A stretch of 64,000 nt of DNA. Source: Pseudomonas fluorescens. Lineage in GTDB: Bacteria > Pseudomonadota > Gammaproteobacteria > Pseudomonadales > Pseudomonadaceae. Every line of letters begins with the position of its first letter. The first letter of the stretch is position 1. The position numbers and the translations under genes are program-made. The notes beneath the pieces were generated by a model. That model searched no databases. It had not been told where the DNA came from and saw only the letters and a list, made by a program, of their open reading frames with translations. The stretch covers positions 129,510 through 193,509 of the forward strand of contig NZ_CABVHK010000015.1 in assembly GCF_902497785.1 (NCBI RefSeq), in the 5' to 3' direction. Shown here piece by piece: positions 31,883 to 41,399 of the stretch.

Positions 31883-32011
31883 ATGAATCAACTACCTGGT
31901 GTCACTCGGGGCTTCATCGTGCTCAGCGTTTGTTCCGGGCTGGCATGGTGGGCACTCATCAAGGGCGCGATCTGGGTTTTCTCACACGTCAGCCTGGGGT
32001 GGGCCGCATGA
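31883..32011 (+). CDS. 42-residue membrane protein
   Basis: MNQLPGVTRGFIVLSVCSGL with a central hydrophobic segment continuing to WALIKGAIWVF. GAGGGGCCGCC precedes the ATG. ATGA overlap with the next gene. Confidence 0.65.
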   Translation: MNQLPGVTRGFIVLSVCSGLAWWALIKGAIWVFSHVSLGWAA

Positions 32012-32196
32012 GCAATGTGACCCGCCTGCGCCACGCGCTGCCGATGAGCCCGGACATCAACAAGGCCATCGCCGATCTGGATATCGCCATCGCCAAAGCT
32101 GTAGACGCCGCCAAAGCATCCGGCCTGCCTCAAGGCTTGGTTGTGTCGCTCCTGCACGGGCACGCCCATATGCAAACGAACATTATGGTGAGTTGA
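32008..32196 (+). CDS. Small hypothetical phage protein
   Basis: A 62-residue protein (MSNVTRLRHALPMSPDINKA...), with an Ala-rich helix. Translation coupled to the preceding gene. Unrecognised. Confidence 0.7.
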   Translation: MSNVTRLRHALPMSPDINKAIADLDIAIAKAVDAAKASGLPQGLVVSLLHGHAHMQTNIMVS

Positions 32197-32207
32197 ATTA
32201 GGAGCCA

Positions 32208-32396
32208 CTACGACTCGTTATATTCACGATAGAGCTTTTCTAATGCGTGACCGTATTCTTCAGCGTCGAGCTTGGCCTTGAGAGCGACCATCGTTTCCTC
32301 AGCGTTTGCTACGGCAGCCGCATCGCTTTTGTTTTTTCGTGCCGCCCATTCTCTGGCTGCCTGCACTACCAACCCCTCAGTGACGGGCGAGATCAT
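32208..32396 (-). CDS. Lone leftward small gene in the late region
   Basis: A 62-residue helical protein (MISPVTEGLVVQAAREWAAR...). AAAGAGGATATTAGA precedes the ATG. It is the only minus-strand gene between the lysis and packaging genes; such antisense-oriented genes are often expressed in the lysogen. Unknown function. Confidence 0.65.
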   Translation of the reverse strand: MISPVTEGLVVQAAREWAARKNKSDAAAVANAEETMVALKAKLDAEEYGHALEKLYREYNES

Positions 32397-32482
32397 TCTA
32401 ATATCCTCTTTGAGTTGATCAGACTGCTAACCATAGACCAGTAGCGCTGAATGAGGCCAGTTTGGAAACATAAGGATTCCCC

Positions 32483-33004
32483 ATGACAACGAAGCAACCC
32501 GACTGGGAGGCGATCGAACGAGCCTACCGGGCCGGGTTGCTTTCAGTTCGCGCCATAGGTGAGACGCATGGTGTAAACCACGCGACCATCCTGAAGCGAG
32601 CAAAGAAAGAAGATTGGAAGCGCGACCTGACTGATCGGGTTCGAGCGGCAACCAAGCAGAAAGTAACCACGGCGGTAACCACTAAAAGTAACCAGTCGAA
32701 AGTGGTTACTGATGCCGAGATCATCGAAGAGGCGTCCGATCAAGCAGCTGCTGTCATCCTGGCTCATCGCACTGGACTCGCACAGTGGCGCAGCATTGCT
32801 GACAAGCTGAGTGATGCTTTGGTCGCCATGGATGTGAACGCTGACAATGCTGGCGACTTCGCTCGATCACTGAACGCAGGCGTCGACGCTCAGCTCAAGG
32901 TCATCAAGGGCGAGCGACAGGCCTACAACCTCGACACCGAGGAAGGCGACAAGACAGTTTCCGACCTTGCAAGCCTGATGGACGATCTATCGAAGGAAGC
33001 CTGA
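32483..33004 (+). CDS. Terminase small subunit
   Basis: A 173-residue protein with an N-terminal HTH (SVRAIGETHGVNHATILKRA) and a helical C-terminus, directly upstream of the large subunit. Recognises the packaging site. AAGGATTCCCC precedes the ATG. Confidence 0.88.
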   Translation: MTTKQPDWEAIERAYRAGLLSVRAIGETHGVNHATILKRAKKEDWKRDLTDRVRAATKQKVTTAVTTKSNQSKVVTDAEIIEEASDQAAAVILAHRTGLAQWRSIADKLSDALVAMDVNADNAGDFARSLNAGVDAQLKVIKGERQAYNLDTEEGDKTVSDLASLMDDLSKEA

Positions 33005-33005
33005 C

Positions 33006-34493
33006 ATGAAGCCCGAGCACTTGAAGCTGCTCCGGGACAAGCGTTGGAGGCTGAACAATCTCTACTTCATCACCGACAAGCAGGGCAAGAAGGTCCGCTT
33101 CCGGATGACGGACGAGCAGATCGAGTACTTCGACGGGATGCACACGCGCAACATCATCCTGAAGGCTCGGCAGCTCGGCTTCACCACTGAGTGCTGCATC
33201 ATCCAGCTGGACGCGGCGCTGTTTGAGTCGGCCAAGTGCGCGTTGATCGCTCATACCCTTAACGACGCCAAGCGCCTGTTCCGGGAGAAGGTCAAGTATG
33301 CCTATGACAACCTGCCTACTGAGATACGCGCTGCCAACCCTGCTTCTAACGATGCTGCTGGGGAACTTGTGTTCAGCAAGGGCGGATCGCTCTACGTGTC
33401 CACGTCCTTTCGGGGCGGGACTCTACGGTATCTGCACGTATCCGAATTCGGGAAGATCTGCGCTAAGTTTCCCCACAAAGCCAGAGAGATCGTCACCGGC
33501 GCCTTCGAGGCTGTGGCCACCGATTGTTTCGTCACGATTGAGTCGACGGCGGAGGGCCGGGCCGGCTACTTCTTCGATTACTCGCAGAGCGCGGAGAAGC
33601 AACTGCTGTCAGGCACGCCGCTCGGCAAGCTGGACTGGAAGTTTTTCTTCTTCAGTTGGTGGAAGAACAAGGCCTACTGGCTCGATCCGACCGAGGCGGT
33701 CATCCCGCAGCGCCTGACCGATTACTTCAACGAGCTGTTCGCCAAGCACGGCATCGATACGAACCCAGGCCAGCGCGCCTGGTACGCGGCCAAGGAGAAG
33801 ACGCTCGGCGACGATATGAAGCGGGAATACCCGTCTCTGCCTGCCGAAGCGTTCCAACAATCCATTGAGGGTGCGTACTACGCGCGCCAGTTCACCAAGC
33901 TCTATGCAGCCCAGCGCATCGGCCCGCTTCCAGACAACAGCCACCTTCCGGTGCACACGTTCTGGGATATCGGTGTGGGCGACTCCACCGCGATCTGGTT
34001 TGTCCGGATCGTCGGCGAGGAATACCACGTCATCGACTTCTACCAGAACAGCGGGGAAGGGTTGAGGCACTACATGAAGGTCCTGAAGGATCGCGACTAT
34101 CAATACGCGGACCATTGGGGGCCTCACGACATCGACAACCGCGAGTTCAGCAGTGATGCGAAGACGCGGCGGGAGATGGCTCGGGAAGGCTACGAGATCG
34201 ACGGCGTGCATTACCGGATGACTTTCTCGGTGGTGCCAAAGATCGGCGTAGACGACGGTATCGATCAGGCCCGGGAGATCCTGCAGCACTGCGCCTTCGA
34301 TGAGGCCAAGTGCGAAGAGGGGATTTCGTGCCTGGAGAACTACCGCAAAGAGTGGGACGACAAGAAGGGCTGCTGGAAAGACCGGCCGCTTCATGACTGG
34401 TCGTCCCACGCGGCGGACGCCTTCCGCTACTTCGCTGTCGCTAAAACTAAGCGCGCAGCAATGACCCACATTCCTGTCACCTTCACCTTCTGA
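33006..34493 (+). CDS. Terminase large subunit
   Basis: A 495-residue ATPase/nuclease. Walker-A-like ILKARQLGFTT, Walker-B-like LRYLHVSEFGKI, coupling region FVTIESTAEGR, and nuclease motifs FWDIGVGDSTAIWF and SSHAADAFRY. It packages DNA into the prohead. Whether it is cos- or pac-type cannot be read here. Confidence 0.95.
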   Translation: MKPEHLKLLRDKRWRLNNLYFITDKQGKKVRFRMTDEQIEYFDGMHTRNIILKARQLGFTTECCIIQLDAALFESAKCALIAHTLNDAKRLFREKVKYAYDNLPTEIRAANPASNDAAGELVFSKGGSLYVSTSFRGGTLRYLHVSEFGKICAKFPHKAREIVTGAFEAVATDCFVTIESTAEGRAGYFFDYSQSAEKQLLSGTPLGKLDWKFFFFSWWKNKAYWLDPTEAVIPQRLTDYFNELFAKHGIDTNPGQRAWYAAKEKTLGDDMKREYPSLPAEAFQQSIEGAYYARQFTKLYAAQRIGPLPDNSHLPVHTFWDIGVGDSTAIWFVRIVGEEYHVIDFYQNSGEGLRHYMKVLKDRDYQYADHWGPHDIDNREFSSDAKTRREMAREGYEIDGVHYRMTFSVVPKIGVDDGIDQAREILQHCAFDEAKCEEGISCLENYRKEWDDKKGCWKDRPLHDWSSHAADAFRYFAVAKTKRAAMTHIPVTFTF

Positions 34494-34501
34494 GGCCTTT
34501 C

Positions 34502-35917
34502 ATGGCGAATTACAGCGACACTCGAAAAGAGTACGCAGATGCTTTGCCGGGCTGGTTGCTGGTGAAGCGTTGCGTGGCGGGTGCCCGGGAAATCCGCAAG
34601 CACGACGATTACCTGCCGCAGCCAGACCCGGAGAACAAATCGCCGGAGAACCAGTCGCGGTACAAGCAGTACAAGAAGCGAGCGATGTTCCTCAATGTGA
34701 CCGGGCGAACTCGTACCGGTCTGCTGGGTGCGGTGTTCCGCAAGACGGCTGAACTGACCATCCCGACCGGAGTGGACTACCTCAAAGAGAACGCCAGCGG
34801 CGACGGAACAAGCCTTGAGCAGCTTTCGAAAGAGGCGGTAGGCGAGTGCCTGGACACTGGGCGCGGCGGGTTTCTCGTTGACTTCCCGACGGTCGTCGCT
34901 GAGAGCGGTGTCTCGTCGATGGCTGATCTGGCCACCAAGCGGGCCCTGATCCACTTCTACGACGCTCTCTCGGTTATCGACTGGGATGAGCAGGTTATCG
35001 ACGGTGTAAAGCGCCTGATATATGTGAACTTGCAAGAGCGCGTAACTGAGTTCGATCCGGCTGAGTTGTCCAGGGAAACCTACAACCAGAACCGCGTACT
35101 TCTGCTGATTGATGGGGTTTACTACCAGCGGGTGTACAAGGAAGGTGAGGCCGATTACACGGAAGCCCAGCCAACTGACAAGTCTGGCCAACCCTTCGAC
35201 CATATTCCGTTCAGTTTCTTCGGGTCCCAGAACAACGACGCCAGTATCGACAAGGCGCCGCTGGAAGACCTGGCAGACGTGAACATCTTGCATTACGGCA
35301 ACAGCGCCACGGTTGAAGAAAGCGGGTTTATCAGCAGCCAGCCAACGCTGTTCATCACCACCGACATCGATCCGGACAGCTTCATCAAGCTGAACCCAAA
35401 CGGCATGCATATCGGCTCTACACGGGGTTACAACCTCGGCAAATCCGGTACCGCAACCTTGGTTCAGGCAGACGAAAGCCAGCTGGCTCGCACCCTGATG
35501 AAGGACAAGGAAGAGCAGATGCTTATGATCGGTGCCCGTATCGTCCAGCAGGGCGGCGGCGCGGAGACGGCAGAGGCTGTTCGCATCCGATACAGCTCTG
35601 ACAACTCAGTCCTGAGCACCATCGCCGGCAACGTGTCGGAGGCGCTCAAGCGAGCAATTCTCGACGCTGAGCGTTTCATGATTGGCGAGTTCGACGAAAA
35701 GGGCACTGTGTTCTGGCTCAACCAGTCGTTCTTCGACGAGACCATGACCGCGCAAGACATCCTTGCTCAAGTCCAGCTTTGGCAGCAGGGCTTCATTGCG
35801 AAGTCAGATGTTCGGACCAATCTGCGCCAGGGCGGTGTCCTTGAGGCTGATCGTACTGACGACAAGATCGATCAAGAGCTGGCGGATGCGCCTCCTGTAG
35901 GTGGAAACGATGAGTAA
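34502..35917 (+). CDS. Portal protein (DUF4055 family)
   Basis: A 471-residue protein; the N-terminal KRCVAGAREIRKHDDYLPQP and NVTGRTRTGLLGAVFRK blocks match the DUF4055 portal-type family. It lies between terminase and the head morphogenesis gene. Forms the ring through which DNA enters. Confidence 0.88.
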   Translation: MANYSDTRKEYADALPGWLLVKRCVAGAREIRKHDDYLPQPDPENKSPENQSRYKQYKKRAMFLNVTGRTRTGLLGAVFRKTAELTIPTGVDYLKENASGDGTSLEQLSKEAVGECLDTGRGGFLVDFPTVVAESGVSSMADLATKRALIHFYDALSVIDWDEQVIDGVKRLIYVNLQERVTEFDPAELSRETYNQNRVLLLIDGVYYQRVYKEGEADYTEAQPTDKSGQPFDHIPFSFFGSQNNDASIDKAPLEDLADVNILHYGNSATVEESGFISSQPTLFITTDIDPDSFIKLNPNGMHIGSTRGYNLGKSGTATLVQADESQLARTLMKDKEEQMLMIGARIVQQGGGAETAEAVRIRYSSDNSVLSTIAGNVSEALKRAILDAERFMIGEFDEKGTVFWLNQSFFDETMTAQDILAQVQLWQQGFIAKSDVRTNLRQGGVLEADRTDDKIDQELADAPPVGGNDE

Positions 35918-36965
35918 TGAAGGCTTTCTTGAGGATGCGGCTACTCGCCACCAGATTTATGTCCAGCGATATGCCGGCGGAAACCTGAAGCGGGTGGCGG
36001 TCTTTCTCAGCAAAGCCATCAACACGGCAAAGGCTCGCGTTGCAGCAGGTCTGAGCGCATACGGGTCTCAACGGTACACCTCGCAGATAGAAACGCTCCA
36101 AGGCGATTTGCGGGGCATCTACGACGACCTGAAGGGCAGGGCACAGTTGGACCTGGGCGAGTTCGCGGTCTACGAGGCTGAGTTCAACGCCACGATGCTG
36201 GGCAAGGTTGTGAAGGCCGTTGTTCAGCTCAGCGTGCCATCGGCGGAGATGGTCGCGGCTGCGGCCTTGGCTGATCCATTGCAGCTCGAAGCCCGCAAGG
36301 GTGTGCAGCGCAACAGCATCGCCGGCGCGCTCGACCAGTTCGGGACCAAGAAGGCCGCCGAGATCATCGGCGAGATCCAGATCGGTTCAAGCCTGGGCGA
36401 AACCAGTCAGCAGATCGGTCGGCGCCTCACCAGCGTTCATCAGTTACAGCATGATCAGGCGTCGTCGCTGGTTCGCACCATGACCAACCACATCGCCAGC
36501 ACGGCGAGGGTCGAAACGCTCAAGGCCAACGACGACATTCTTCAGGGAATGCGCCGGGTTGCCACGCTCGATTCCAAGACCACGCTGTTCTGCATGAGCA
36601 TTGATCAGACGATCATCCCGCTGGATGGGCCGCGACCGCCGTATCACTGGGGGTGCCGCACGACAATCGTGCCGGTGCTGAAGGATGAGTTTGCGCGCGA
36701 GATAGCTGGCTCAACCCGGCCCTCAATCGGTCCTGATGGGGTGGCGCTGGTATCGAGCAAGACGAGCTATCAGGAATGGCTTGCTCGCCAGCCAGCATCG
36801 TTTCAGCGCGACATCCTTGGGCCGAACCGGTACGCGCTGTTCAGCAAGGGCGAGCTGACCCTCGATAAATTCATCGATGACAACGGCAAGACGCTGACGC
36901 TTCAGCAACTTCGCGAGCGTGAGGCGATGGCGTTTGAGCGAGCCGGATTAAGCCTTAGCGAGTGA
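35910..36965 (+). CDS. Head morphogenesis protein (SPP1 gp7 / Mu F type)
   Basis: A 351-residue minor head protein. The C-terminal signature PPYHWGCRTTIVPVL is diagnostic of the gp7-like domain. Start at 35910 overlaps the portal end; a GTG 9 bp earlier is possible. Confidence 0.9.
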   Translation: MSNEGFLEDAATRHQIYVQRYAGGNLKRVAVFLSKAINTAKARVAAGLSAYGSQRYTSQIETLQGDLRGIYDDLKGRAQLDLGEFAVYEAEFNATMLGKVVKAVVQLSVPSAEMVAAAALADPLQLEARKGVQRNSIAGALDQFGTKKAAEIIGEIQIGSSLGETSQQIGRRLTSVHQLQHDQASSLVRTMTNHIASTARVETLKANDDILQGMRRVATLDSKTTLFCMSIDQTIIPLDGPRPPYHWGCRTTIVPVLKDEFAREIAGSTRPSIGPDGVALVSSKTSYQEWLARQPASFQRDILGPNRYALFSKGELTLDKFIDDNGKTLTLQQLREREAMAFERAGLSLSE

Positions 36966-37013
36966 AGTTACGTCTCTAAGGTAGAATCTGCAGCTTTTTG
37001 CAGGATGGCTGTT

Positions 37014-37601
37014 ATGAAATGGAAGATCGCCGCGATTGTGATTGGTGTACTTGGTTTGCCAATCGCGTTTACTGCCGGAATTGTGTTCAGTCTGGATATG
37101 GCTGCCGACGAGAATCCTGCCAAATCGTTGAAGGAGCTGATGGGTTCCACCGGTGATTGGGTTTCTGGTTTGGGGACCTTAGCGGCCGCGGCAGTCGCCC
37201 TCTACCTAGCAGACAGGCAGCGGCGAGAGGACCTTCCAAATTTAAAGGTAGGCATCGACGGATTGTATGAGATTTCGTTGGTGAACTATGGACGCTTGCC
37301 GGTTGAGGTTAGCGGTCTGTGGCTGTACCTATCATCCAAGTATGGAGACTTTGAGTTAGGCCATGATCTCCAAGACGAGAGGCAAGAGAAAACCATATTG
37401 GCTTTTGGTGAAATGACAACATTTCTCTACGGTGATCATCTAATGCTTAATGTTGCGTCTTGGGTGCACGTTGTCTGCAATCGTGATCTGAGAGCAATTT
37501 CGCTGGTAATTCCAACGCCAGTAGGAAAGTTCAAGTTTCCGCTTCCAGATTACTTTGTTGAGCGGCTGAATGAAGAGTTGAGCCAGATCAAGCCGAAGTA
37601 A
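37014..37601 (+). CDS. Membrane protein, moron within the head genes
   Basis: A 195-residue protein with two N-terminal hydrophobic segments (about 4-26 and 50-65; WVSGLGTLAAAAVALYLADR) and a soluble C-terminal part. AGGA lies eight bases before ATG 37014. Not a known structural protein; codon use is more AT-rich than neighbours, and it has its own terminator (37632), so it looks like an inserted accessory gene. Confidence 0.72.
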   Translation: MKWKIAAIVIGVLGLPIAFTAGIVFSLDMAADENPAKSLKELMGSTGDWVSGLGTLAAAAVALYLADRQRREDLPNLKVGIDGLYEISLVNYGRLPVEVSGLWLYLSSKYGDFELGHDLQDERQEKTILAFGEMTTFLYGDHLMLNVASWVHVVCNRDLRAISLVIPTPVGKFKFPLPDYFVERLNEELSQIKPK

Positions 37602-37631
37602 GGCTGCACTCCAGCAGTCGCTTTCAATGCA

Positions 37632-37657
37632 AACCCCGCCAGGTGCGGGGTTTTTTT
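37632..37657 (+). terminator. Intrinsic terminator after the head-region moron
   Basis: AACCCCGC/GCGGGG stem with CAGGT-type loop and seven T residues. Confidence 0.88.
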
Positions 37658-37700
37658 ATGTCCGCAGGCAGGGCCTGCACCACGTCTCTGGGAGACAGCA

Positions 37701-38411
37701 ATGACCTTGAAATTCCAACTGGACACCCTCGAAGGCGTCGACGAAGCCACTCAAGCCATGTACGTCGAGAAGGGCGGTAAGTACGTCCTGAACATCGAAG
37801 GCTTGCCGCAGCCGGAAGACGTGACAGGCCTCAAGGCCAAGGTCGACGAACTGCTTGGCGAGAAGAAGGCTGCTGAGAAAAAAGCTCGCGAAGCTGAAGA
37901 GGCTGCACGCTTGGAGCGTGAAGAGTTGGCCCGCAAGTCCGGCAACGTCGAAGAGCTCGAACGCTCCTGGTCCGAGAAGTACGCCCGTCGTGAAGCTGAG
38001 CTGAACGGCTTGCTGGAACAGGAGCGTGGCAGCCTGGGCGGGCAGATCCGGGATCTGACTGTCGGCCGTACCGCTACTGACATCGCGACCACTCTGGCCG
38101 TCCCTGGAAGCGCCAAGGCATTGCTCCCTCACATCGAACGCCGACTGAGCGTCGAGCAACGAGACGGCAAACCTACCGTCGTTGTGCTGGACGCCTCCGG
38201 CAAGCTCTCGGCGGCAACGCTGGACGAGCTGAAAGCAGAGTTCACCAACGATCCGGCCTTTGGTCCGCTGATCGCTGGCAGCAAGGCATCGGGCGGCGGG
38301 GCTGGCGGTGCTGGGAAAGGCGGCGGGGCCGCAAAAGGAAAAATCGGCGGCACCAAAGAGGAACGACAGGCAGCAATCGCGAGCCGGTTCCCAGATCTCC
38401 CTCAATCGTAA
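37701..38411 (+). CDS. Scaffolding protein
   Basis: A 236-residue protein: a central coiled coil (about 45-115) rich in Glu/Lys/Ala, and a Gly/Ala-rich segment near the C-terminus. Position directly before the major capsid gene is the scaffold position. Confidence 0.8.
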   Translation: MTLKFQLDTLEGVDEATQAMYVEKGGKYVLNIEGLPQPEDVTGLKAKVDELLGEKKAAEKKAREAEEAARLEREELARKSGNVEELERSWSEKYARREAELNGLLEQERGSLGGQIRDLTVGRTATDIATTLAVPGSAKALLPHIERRLSVEQRDGKPTVVVLDASGKLSAATLDELKAEFTNDPAFGPLIAGSKASGGGAGGAGKGGGAAKGKIGGTKEERQAAIASRFPDLPQS

Positions 38412-38422
38412 GGAAATAACCC

Positions 38423-39391
38423 ATGTCCCTGTCGCAAATGCAGGTTTTCAACGAATACATCATGCCGGCGACTCTTGAGACGCTGGATCAGTATCTTGCC
38501 GCGTTCAACGCCGCGAGCCGCGGCGCAATCGTGCTGTCCCCTGACGGCTTCACTGGCGACTTCCTGCAAGAGTCGTTCTTCCAAACTCTCGCGGCCGCCC
38601 AGCGTCGAGTGGATCGCTACAGCGCAAACGCGGCTGTCGCTGCCACCGACCTGACCGAGCTGAAGAACACCTCGGTGAAGGTCGCCGGCGGCTTCGGTCC
38701 GATCCGCTACGAACCATCGCAAATGACCTGGCTTGAGCGTCCAACCGCACAAGGCATCGAGGTTGCGAGTCGCGCGTTCGCTGAAATCCTTCTGAAGGAT
38801 CAGCTGAATACTGCGATCGCTGCGCTGGTGGCCGCTATCACCTCCCAGGCTGCAGCAGTCAACGACGTCTCTGCTACCGCTGGCATCACCTACGCTGGCC
38901 TGAACAACGCGCACGCGAAGTTCGGCGACGCAAGCCAGAACCTGGTCACCCAGGTGATGCAGGGCACCAGCTATCACAAGTTGGTCGGCCAGAACCTGGC
39001 GAACCAGCAGCAGCTGTTCCAAGCCGGTAACGTTCGCGTAGTCGACATCCTCGGCAAGATTTCCGTTGTTACGGACGCTCCTGCACTGATGCAGGCTGGC
39101 ACCCCGAACAAGGAAATCATCCTGTCTCTGGTGCAAGGTGCCGCTCTGGTCCACGACGGCCGCGACATCATCAGCAACGTCCAGACTGTCAACGGCAAGG
39201 AGCGCATCGAGACCACGCTGCAGACCGACTACACCTTCGGTCTGGGCCTCAAAGGTTACACATGGGACACCACCACTGGCGGCAAGTCGCCAACCGACGC
39301 CGAACTGGCGACTGGTACCAACTGGGACAAGACCGCCACCAGCATCAAGCACACCGCCGGTGTCGCTCTGATCGGTGACGCCTCCAAGTAA
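38423..39391 (+). CDS. Major capsid protein
   Basis: A 322-residue protein starting MSLSQMQVFNEYIMPATLET. Size, place after the scaffold, and the LLKDQLNTAIAALVAAI and QGTSYHKLVGQN blocks fit phage coat proteins that follow gp7-like genes. AAGGAAATAACCC precedes the ATG. Confidence 0.88.
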   Translation: MSLSQMQVFNEYIMPATLETLDQYLAAFNAASRGAIVLSPDGFTGDFLQESFFQTLAAAQRRVDRYSANAAVAATDLTELKNTSVKVAGGFGPIRYEPSQMTWLERPTAQGIEVASRAFAEILLKDQLNTAIAALVAAITSQAAAVNDVSATAGITYAGLNNAHAKFGDASQNLVTQVMQGTSYHKLVGQNLANQQQLFQAGNVRVVDILGKISVVTDAPALMQAGTPNKEIILSLVQGAALVHDGRDIISNVQTVNGKERIETTLQTDYTFGLGLKGYTWDTTTGGKSPTDAELATGTNWDKTATSIKHTAGVALIGDASK

Positions 39392-39441
39392 CCCCTGAAG
39401 GCTGAGCCGGGCAGCGCGCCCGGCTTGGCGAGGACGTGTCC

Positions 39442-40029
39442 ATGAGCAACAAAATCTGGTATCTGCCAGGACCTTTTCACCAGTATCAGGAAGACGTGAA
39501 GGCGCTGGCCAAAGCAGCAGGGCTGCGCATCATCGACGCGAACGCAACCGAAAGTCGTGAAGGCGAGTCTGCCGATGTGCCTGATGTAACGCTGCGCGAT
39601 GTCGATTCTCACCAGGTGGTGATTGTCGGTGGCGGCGACCCTGGCCAATTGGAAGAGCTGATCGCTCGCCTGAATATCGAGCGTGACCTGATCGTCACCC
39701 TGATCGAGTCAGCGGAGGGCCTGTCTCCGCTTGTGCAGCCAGAGGCCGGTGAGCTGCCGATCCGCCTGTTCGATGCGTTGAGTGGCATTCACCAGGGCAT
39801 CACCAGCCTGAAGGCTGAACGTGACGGCCTTGCCACTGAAGCAGAAGGTCTGCGCGGCGAGATTGCGAGCCTCAAGGCTGCCGCGACCAAGCTTGCCGAT
39901 GAAGGCGCCGATTCCCTTGCTGAACTGACAGCCTCCCAACTCAAGGAGCAGCTGGACGCCAAGGGCATCGCCTACAAGTCGGGCGATCTGAAGCCTGAAC
40001 TCTTGGCACTGCTGAAAGCAGCTCAGTAA
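39442..40029 (+). CDS. Head-region protein with C-terminal SAP/HeH-like motif
   Basis: A 195-residue protein. Coiled coil (about 115-150), then SQLKEQLDAKGIAYKSGDLK, a helix-extension-helix motif typical of SAP/HeH domains that bind nucleic acid. GAGG lies eight bases before ATG 39442. Structural or capsid-associated role inferred from position. Confidence 0.7.
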   Translation: MSNKIWYLPGPFHQYQEDVKALAKAAGLRIIDANATESREGESADVPDVTLRDVDSHQVVIVGGGDPGQLEELIARLNIERDLIVTLIESAEGLSPLVQPEAGELPIRLFDALSGIHQGITSLKAERDGLATEAEGLRGEIASLKAAATKLADEGADSLAELTASQLKEQLDAKGIAYKSGDLKPELLALLKAAQ

Positions 40030-40069
40030 CACCCGGGGCTTCGGCCCCATTCATTCAAGCGGAGGCCTG

Positions 40070-40459
40070 ATGGCTACCTACATCACCGTGGCGGACGTTG
40101 ACGCCATCCTCGGGCCGACATGGGCTGCCGATGACAAGAAGGCGCGCGCGGTCGTGCAGGCCAACGCGTACATGACTTCGCTGAACTTGGAGTGCATTGA
40201 TATGGATTGTATTCCGGATGAGGTGAAGCAGGCCGGCGCCGAGCTCGCCAAGACGGCGGCGGACGGAAAGCTCTACCAGCAGAAGACCGAAGGGTCGCTG
40301 GAAGCCAAGACCGTGAAAGCCGGATCGGTCAGCACCAGCAAGACGTTCGCCTCGATCGACACCAGCAGACTCATCGCGCAGCCGGGTGATGTCCAGTTCG
40401 CACTGGCACTCCTCAACCCATGGATGCGCAGCGCATACAGCTTCGACGTGTACAGGTGA
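40070..40459 (+). CDS. Head-tail connector/adaptor protein
   Basis: A 129-residue protein starting MATYITVADVDAILGPTWAA, of the helical head-completion type found directly after the capsid genes. It would join portal to tail. Confidence 0.78.
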   Translation: MATYITVADVDAILGPTWAADDKKARAVVQANAYMTSLNLECIDMDCIPDEVKQAGAELAKTAADGKLYQQKTEGSLEAKTVKAGSVSTSKTFASIDTSRLIAQPGDVQFALALLNPWMRSAYSFDVYR

Positions 40460-40462
40460 CCC

Positions 40463-40843
40463 ATGGGATTACGTGACGAGATCCAGAGCGACTTGGCCGA
40501 GGCCTTCGACACTGACCTGGCCGATGCGGTGCAGGCATTCACAGGCGAGTACCTGGGACCCGGCGTTTACGACCCAGTGACCGAAGAGACAACCGCCCAG
40601 CCCGTCACCTATACGGGGCGCGGCGTGCTGGACAACTACGACAGTCGGCGCATCGACAACGTGAACATCAAGGTCGGTGACGTGCTGCTGATCTGCCTCG
40701 CGAACGAAACCACTGACAAGCCTGCCATCGGCCACAAGGTCACTACCACCGACCTGCTGACGGGCGAGCCTGCGGTTTACACCATCGTGAATCCAGGGGT
40801 GGACCCTGCAGTTGCTCATTACGAGATCCAGATGAGGAAGTGA
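40463..40843 (+). CDS. Head-tail joining (stopper-like) protein
   Basis: A 126-residue protein, N-terminal helix then beta-rich part (VNIKVGDVLLICLANETTDK). The order adaptor, stopper, tail completion, terminator is conserved in siphophages; function assigned by order. Confidence 0.7.
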   Translation: MGLRDEIQSDLAEAFDTDLADAVQAFTGEYLGPGVYDPVTEETTAQPVTYTGRGVLDNYDSRRIDNVNIKVGDVLLICLANETTDKPAIGHKVTTTDLLTGEPAVYTIVNPGVDPAVAHYEIQMRK

Positions 40844-40844
40844 C

Positions 40845-41399
40845 ATGGCCAAGAGCAGAGGGTGGAGCAAGCCTCCGAGCGATTTCAAACAAGAAATTGA
40901 CGACTCTGTTTCTACCCGCCAGCGAGTTATCGCCATGGCCATGATGCAGGAGATTGTCTACAAGTCGCCGGTCGGCAACCCAAGCATCTGGAAAGCCAAC
41001 CTTGAGCGAAAGTCCAGCAATGTCGCGGCGGCCGACGCTTACGACGCCATTGCGGCGACCCTTGGCAACAAGAAGCTGACCAAGAAAGAGCGAGATCAGA
41101 ACTACTACGTCAATGACCTTGCTGCTGGTCGCGGCTATGTGGGTGGCACATTTCGCGGGAACAACTTCGTCACGATTGATGAGCCGGGCTACTACCAGCT
41201 GAATCGAGTAGACGCCAACGGGTCGGCAACCATAGCTGCTGCGAGTGCCGCCATCAGGTCGGCAGCGCCTTACTCGGTCATCTACCTGCAAAACAACCTC
41301 CCATACGCTGAAAGGCTGGAGCAGGGTCACTCGACCCAGGCGCCCGCCGGCATCTATGCGGTTGCATTTCACGGCGTCTCACAGGCCTATAGCTCATGA
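40845..41399 (+). CDS. Tail completion protein (HK97 gp10-like)
   Basis: A 184-residue protein. NNLPYAERLEQGHSTQAPAG near the C-terminus is the signature of this tail-completion family. ATGA overlap with the next gene. Confidence 0.8.
   Translation: MAKSRGWSKPPSDFKQEIDDSVSTRQRVIAMAMMQEIVYKSPVGNPSIWKANLERKSSNVAAADAYDAIAATLGNKKLTKKERDQNYYVNDLAAGRGYVGGTFRGNNFVTIDEPGYYQLNRVDANGSATIAAASAAIRSAAPYSVIYLQNNLPYAERLEQGHSTQAPAGIYAVAFHGVSQAYSS

Noticed and set aside
33609..35410. Long leftward frames across terminase and portal genes
   Set aside because: Antisense shadows of conserved structural genes, with no start signal or recognisable motif.
38402..39352. 316-codon leftward frame over the capsid gene
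   Set aside because: Exact antisense shadow of the major capsid gene.
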